In this document: positions 21,780 through 22,939 of the stretch, one piece after another | Numbering within the stretch: position 1 is the first letter of the stretch | Layout of the letters: every line of letters starts with the position of its first letter | Assembly: GCA_014859215.1 (NCBI GenBank) | Contig: JACUUS010000290.1 | Span: 1-22,939 of the forward strand | Direction of reading: 5' to 3' | Length of the DNA stretch: 22,939 bases | Source: Dehalococcoidia bacterium | GTDB taxonomy: Bacteria; Chloroflexota; Dehalococcoidia; SZUA-161 | Made by a program: the position numbers and the translations under genes | Notes under the pieces: generated by a model | Told to the model about the DNA's origin: nothing | Seen by the model: the letters and a program-made list of their open reading frames with translations, nothing else | The model's database searches: none

Positions 21780-22939
21780 ATGAGCGAAATGAAAAAAGAA
21801 ATAGTCCTGAATATCAACGGGCAGCAGGTGAAGGGCAAGGAAGGCGACACTGTACTGGATGTATGCCGGGCCAACAAGATCGATGTTCCCACGTTGTGCT
21901 TCTTGGAGGGGCTGTCCAATGTAGGGGCCTGCCGCCTGTGCGTGGTGGAGATCGAGGGTGAACGGCGCATAAACCCTGCCTGCACATACCCGGCCCGGGA
22001 CGGACTGGTCATCAGGACTCACACGGATAACCTGGAGAAATATCGCCGCCTTATCCTTGAATTACTGTTCACGGAGCGCAATCATTTCTGCTTCTTCTGT
22101 GAGGCCAGCGGCGACTGCGAGCTGCAGGCGATGGCCTACCGGTACCAGATGGATCATGCTCGTTACCCGTACACCTTCCCTTCTCTGCCCACAGACACTG
22201 TGAATGACTACCTGGTAATAGACCACAACCGCTGCATACTCTGCGGGCGTTGCGTGCGGGAATGCCGTGAGGTAGTGGGAAACAACACCCTTGACTTCGG
22301 CCGGCGGGGCTGGCGCACGCTCCTGGTAGCCGACCTGTACCAATCATTGGGACAGTCATCGTGTATATCCTGCGGGGCCTGCGCACAGGCCTGCCCTACC
22401 GGCGCGATCTTCAGCAAGGTGAGCGCCTATCGCGGACGCACCAGTGAAGGGAAGACTGTGCGAAGCGTCTGCAGCGTTTGCGGCATAGGTTGTGAGATTG
22501 ACGTCCTGGTAAAAGACAACAATGTGGTCCGTATAGACGGCATTGGTCTCACCGGGCAAAAGGGCCAGCTATGCAACAAGGGCCGGTTCGAGCAGGTCAA
22601 CGGCAAGGGACCCCGCGTCACGACTCCCCTGGTGCAGGACAAGGCCGGCAACCTCCAGCCCGCAACCTGGGAGCAGGCGCTCGGTCTCGTTGCGGAGCGC
22701 CTGAACGATTACAGGAAACGTCACGGCCCTCGAAGCATAGGAGGGTTGGTGACCAGCCTGTACCCGAATGAGACACTCAATGCCTTCCGCAAGCTCATGC
22801 GCGATACGATCGGCACGAGCTTCGTGGACACGCTGGACGGTAGCGTTTACAGGACTCTGGCACAGGGTATAAGCATGTTCAGCAAGAACGGACGCGGGCT
22901 TGAGATCGAAAGCCCGCTTGAGACGATTCTGGAATCCGA
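21780..22939 (+). CDS. NuoG / formate-dehydrogenase-alpha-like Fe-S subunit (3' end beyond window)
   Basis: The 386 residues seen begin MSEMKKEIVLNINGQQVKGK. In order there is a [2Fe-2S] ferredoxin domain (Cys40, 51, 54, 68) and a His-Cys3 site in ERNHFCFFCEASGDCELQ (His102, Cys104, 107, 113). Two [4Fe-4S] sets follow (Cys152, 155, 158, 162 and 195, 198, 201, 205), then the molybdopterin-oxidoreductase N-terminal [4Fe-4S] domain (Cys231, 234, 238, 265; LCNKGRF). Where formate dehydrogenases have the Sec/Cys-His pair, the sequence appears to read Val356-Tyr357 within FVDTLDGSVYRTLAQG, so formate oxidation is doubtful. ATG 21780 has GGGGAGGAG upstream and starts 4 nt after the fusion gene. The truncated C-terminus prevents judging cofactor binding. 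Confidence 0.9.
   Translation, partial: MSEMKKEIVLNINGQQVKGKEGDTVLDVCRANKIDVPTLCFLEGLSNVGACRLCVVEIEGERRINPACTYPARDGLVIRTHTDNLEKYRRLILELLFTERNHFCFFCEASGDCELQAMAYRYQMDHARYPYTFPSLPTDTVNDYLVIDHNRCILCGRCVRECREVVGNNTLDFGRRGWRTLLVADLYQSLGQSSCISCGACAQACPTGAIFSKVSAYRGRTSEGKTVRSVCSVCGIGCEIDVLVKDNNVVRIDGIGLTGQKGQLCNKGRFEQVNGKGPRVTTPLVQDKAGNLQPATWEQALGLVAERLNDYRKRHGPRSIGGLVTSLYPNETLNAFRKLMRDTIGTSFVDTLDGSVYRTLAQGISMFSKNGRGLEIESPLETILES

Overview
The window is bacterial, roughly 55-60% G+C by eye, gene-dense, and has many TTG starts behind clear Shine-Dalgarno sequences. Lineage cannot be fixed from sequence alone. The gene mix (stand-alone LigD-type phosphoesterase, GAF/PAS HisKA_3 kinases with LuxR-type regulators, two-CW protein, NuoF-GltD fusion) is what I would expect from an anaerobic Chloroflexota/Dehalococcoidia-like or similar deep anaerobe; this is a guess. 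No phage genes, insertion sequences, CRISPR arrays, tRNAs or rRNAs were seen.

Layout. (1) 1-1354, minus strand: hisF (cut by the window edge) and hisH, driven by a promoter with perfect consensus -35 and -10 boxes and a 12-bp inverted repeat over the predicted start site. (2) 1421-2091, plus: an extended -10 promoter, a folded leader of about 105 nt resembling a cobalamin-type aptamer, and a stand-alone LigD 3'-phosphoesterase. (3) 2155-3545, minus: DegV-family and RDD-family proteins. (4) 3754-5486, plus: a succinate-semialdehyde-type aldehyde dehydrogenase and a small membrane zinc-ribbon protein. (5) 5748-7188, plus: two OmpR-type regulators with degraded receiver domains and no kinase beside them. 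(6) 7315-7719, minus: a YjbQ-family protein. (7) 7933-10029, plus: cyclase-family hydrolase, medium-chain glucose-dehydrogenase-like oxidoreductase and PRC-barrel protein in one operon. (8) 10075-11298, minus: an unusual ferritin-like protein with three E/(D or E)xxH pairs. (9) 11573-16872: two paralogous two-component systems placed tail to tail (regulator-kinase, then kinase-regulator), with stop codons one base apart. (10) 17083-17505: a two-CW cysteine-rich protein. (11) 17506-18149: a long region with no convincing gene but many perfect palindromes and a diverged tandem repeat. (12) 18150-22939: an operon of a NuoE-like subunit, a large HndB/NuoF/GltD fusion and a NuoG/formate-dehydrogenase-like subunit cut by the window edge.

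The most interesting system is the last operon. It joins a complex-I/hydrogenase-type NADH module to a complete GltD/NfnB-type FAD-NAD(P) module in one chain. Its partner subunit keeps all Fe-S ligands, but the Cys/Sec-His pair of formate dehydrogenases appears to be replaced by Val-Tyr. This suggests an electron-transferring or electron-bifurcating NAD(P)H-ferredoxin complex rather than a formate dehydrogenase. Other strong leads are the structured RNA leader at 1436-1548, the mirrored two-component modules with matching promoter geometry and a 16-bp palindrome, the pseudo-receiver regulators, and the triple-motif ferritin-like protein.
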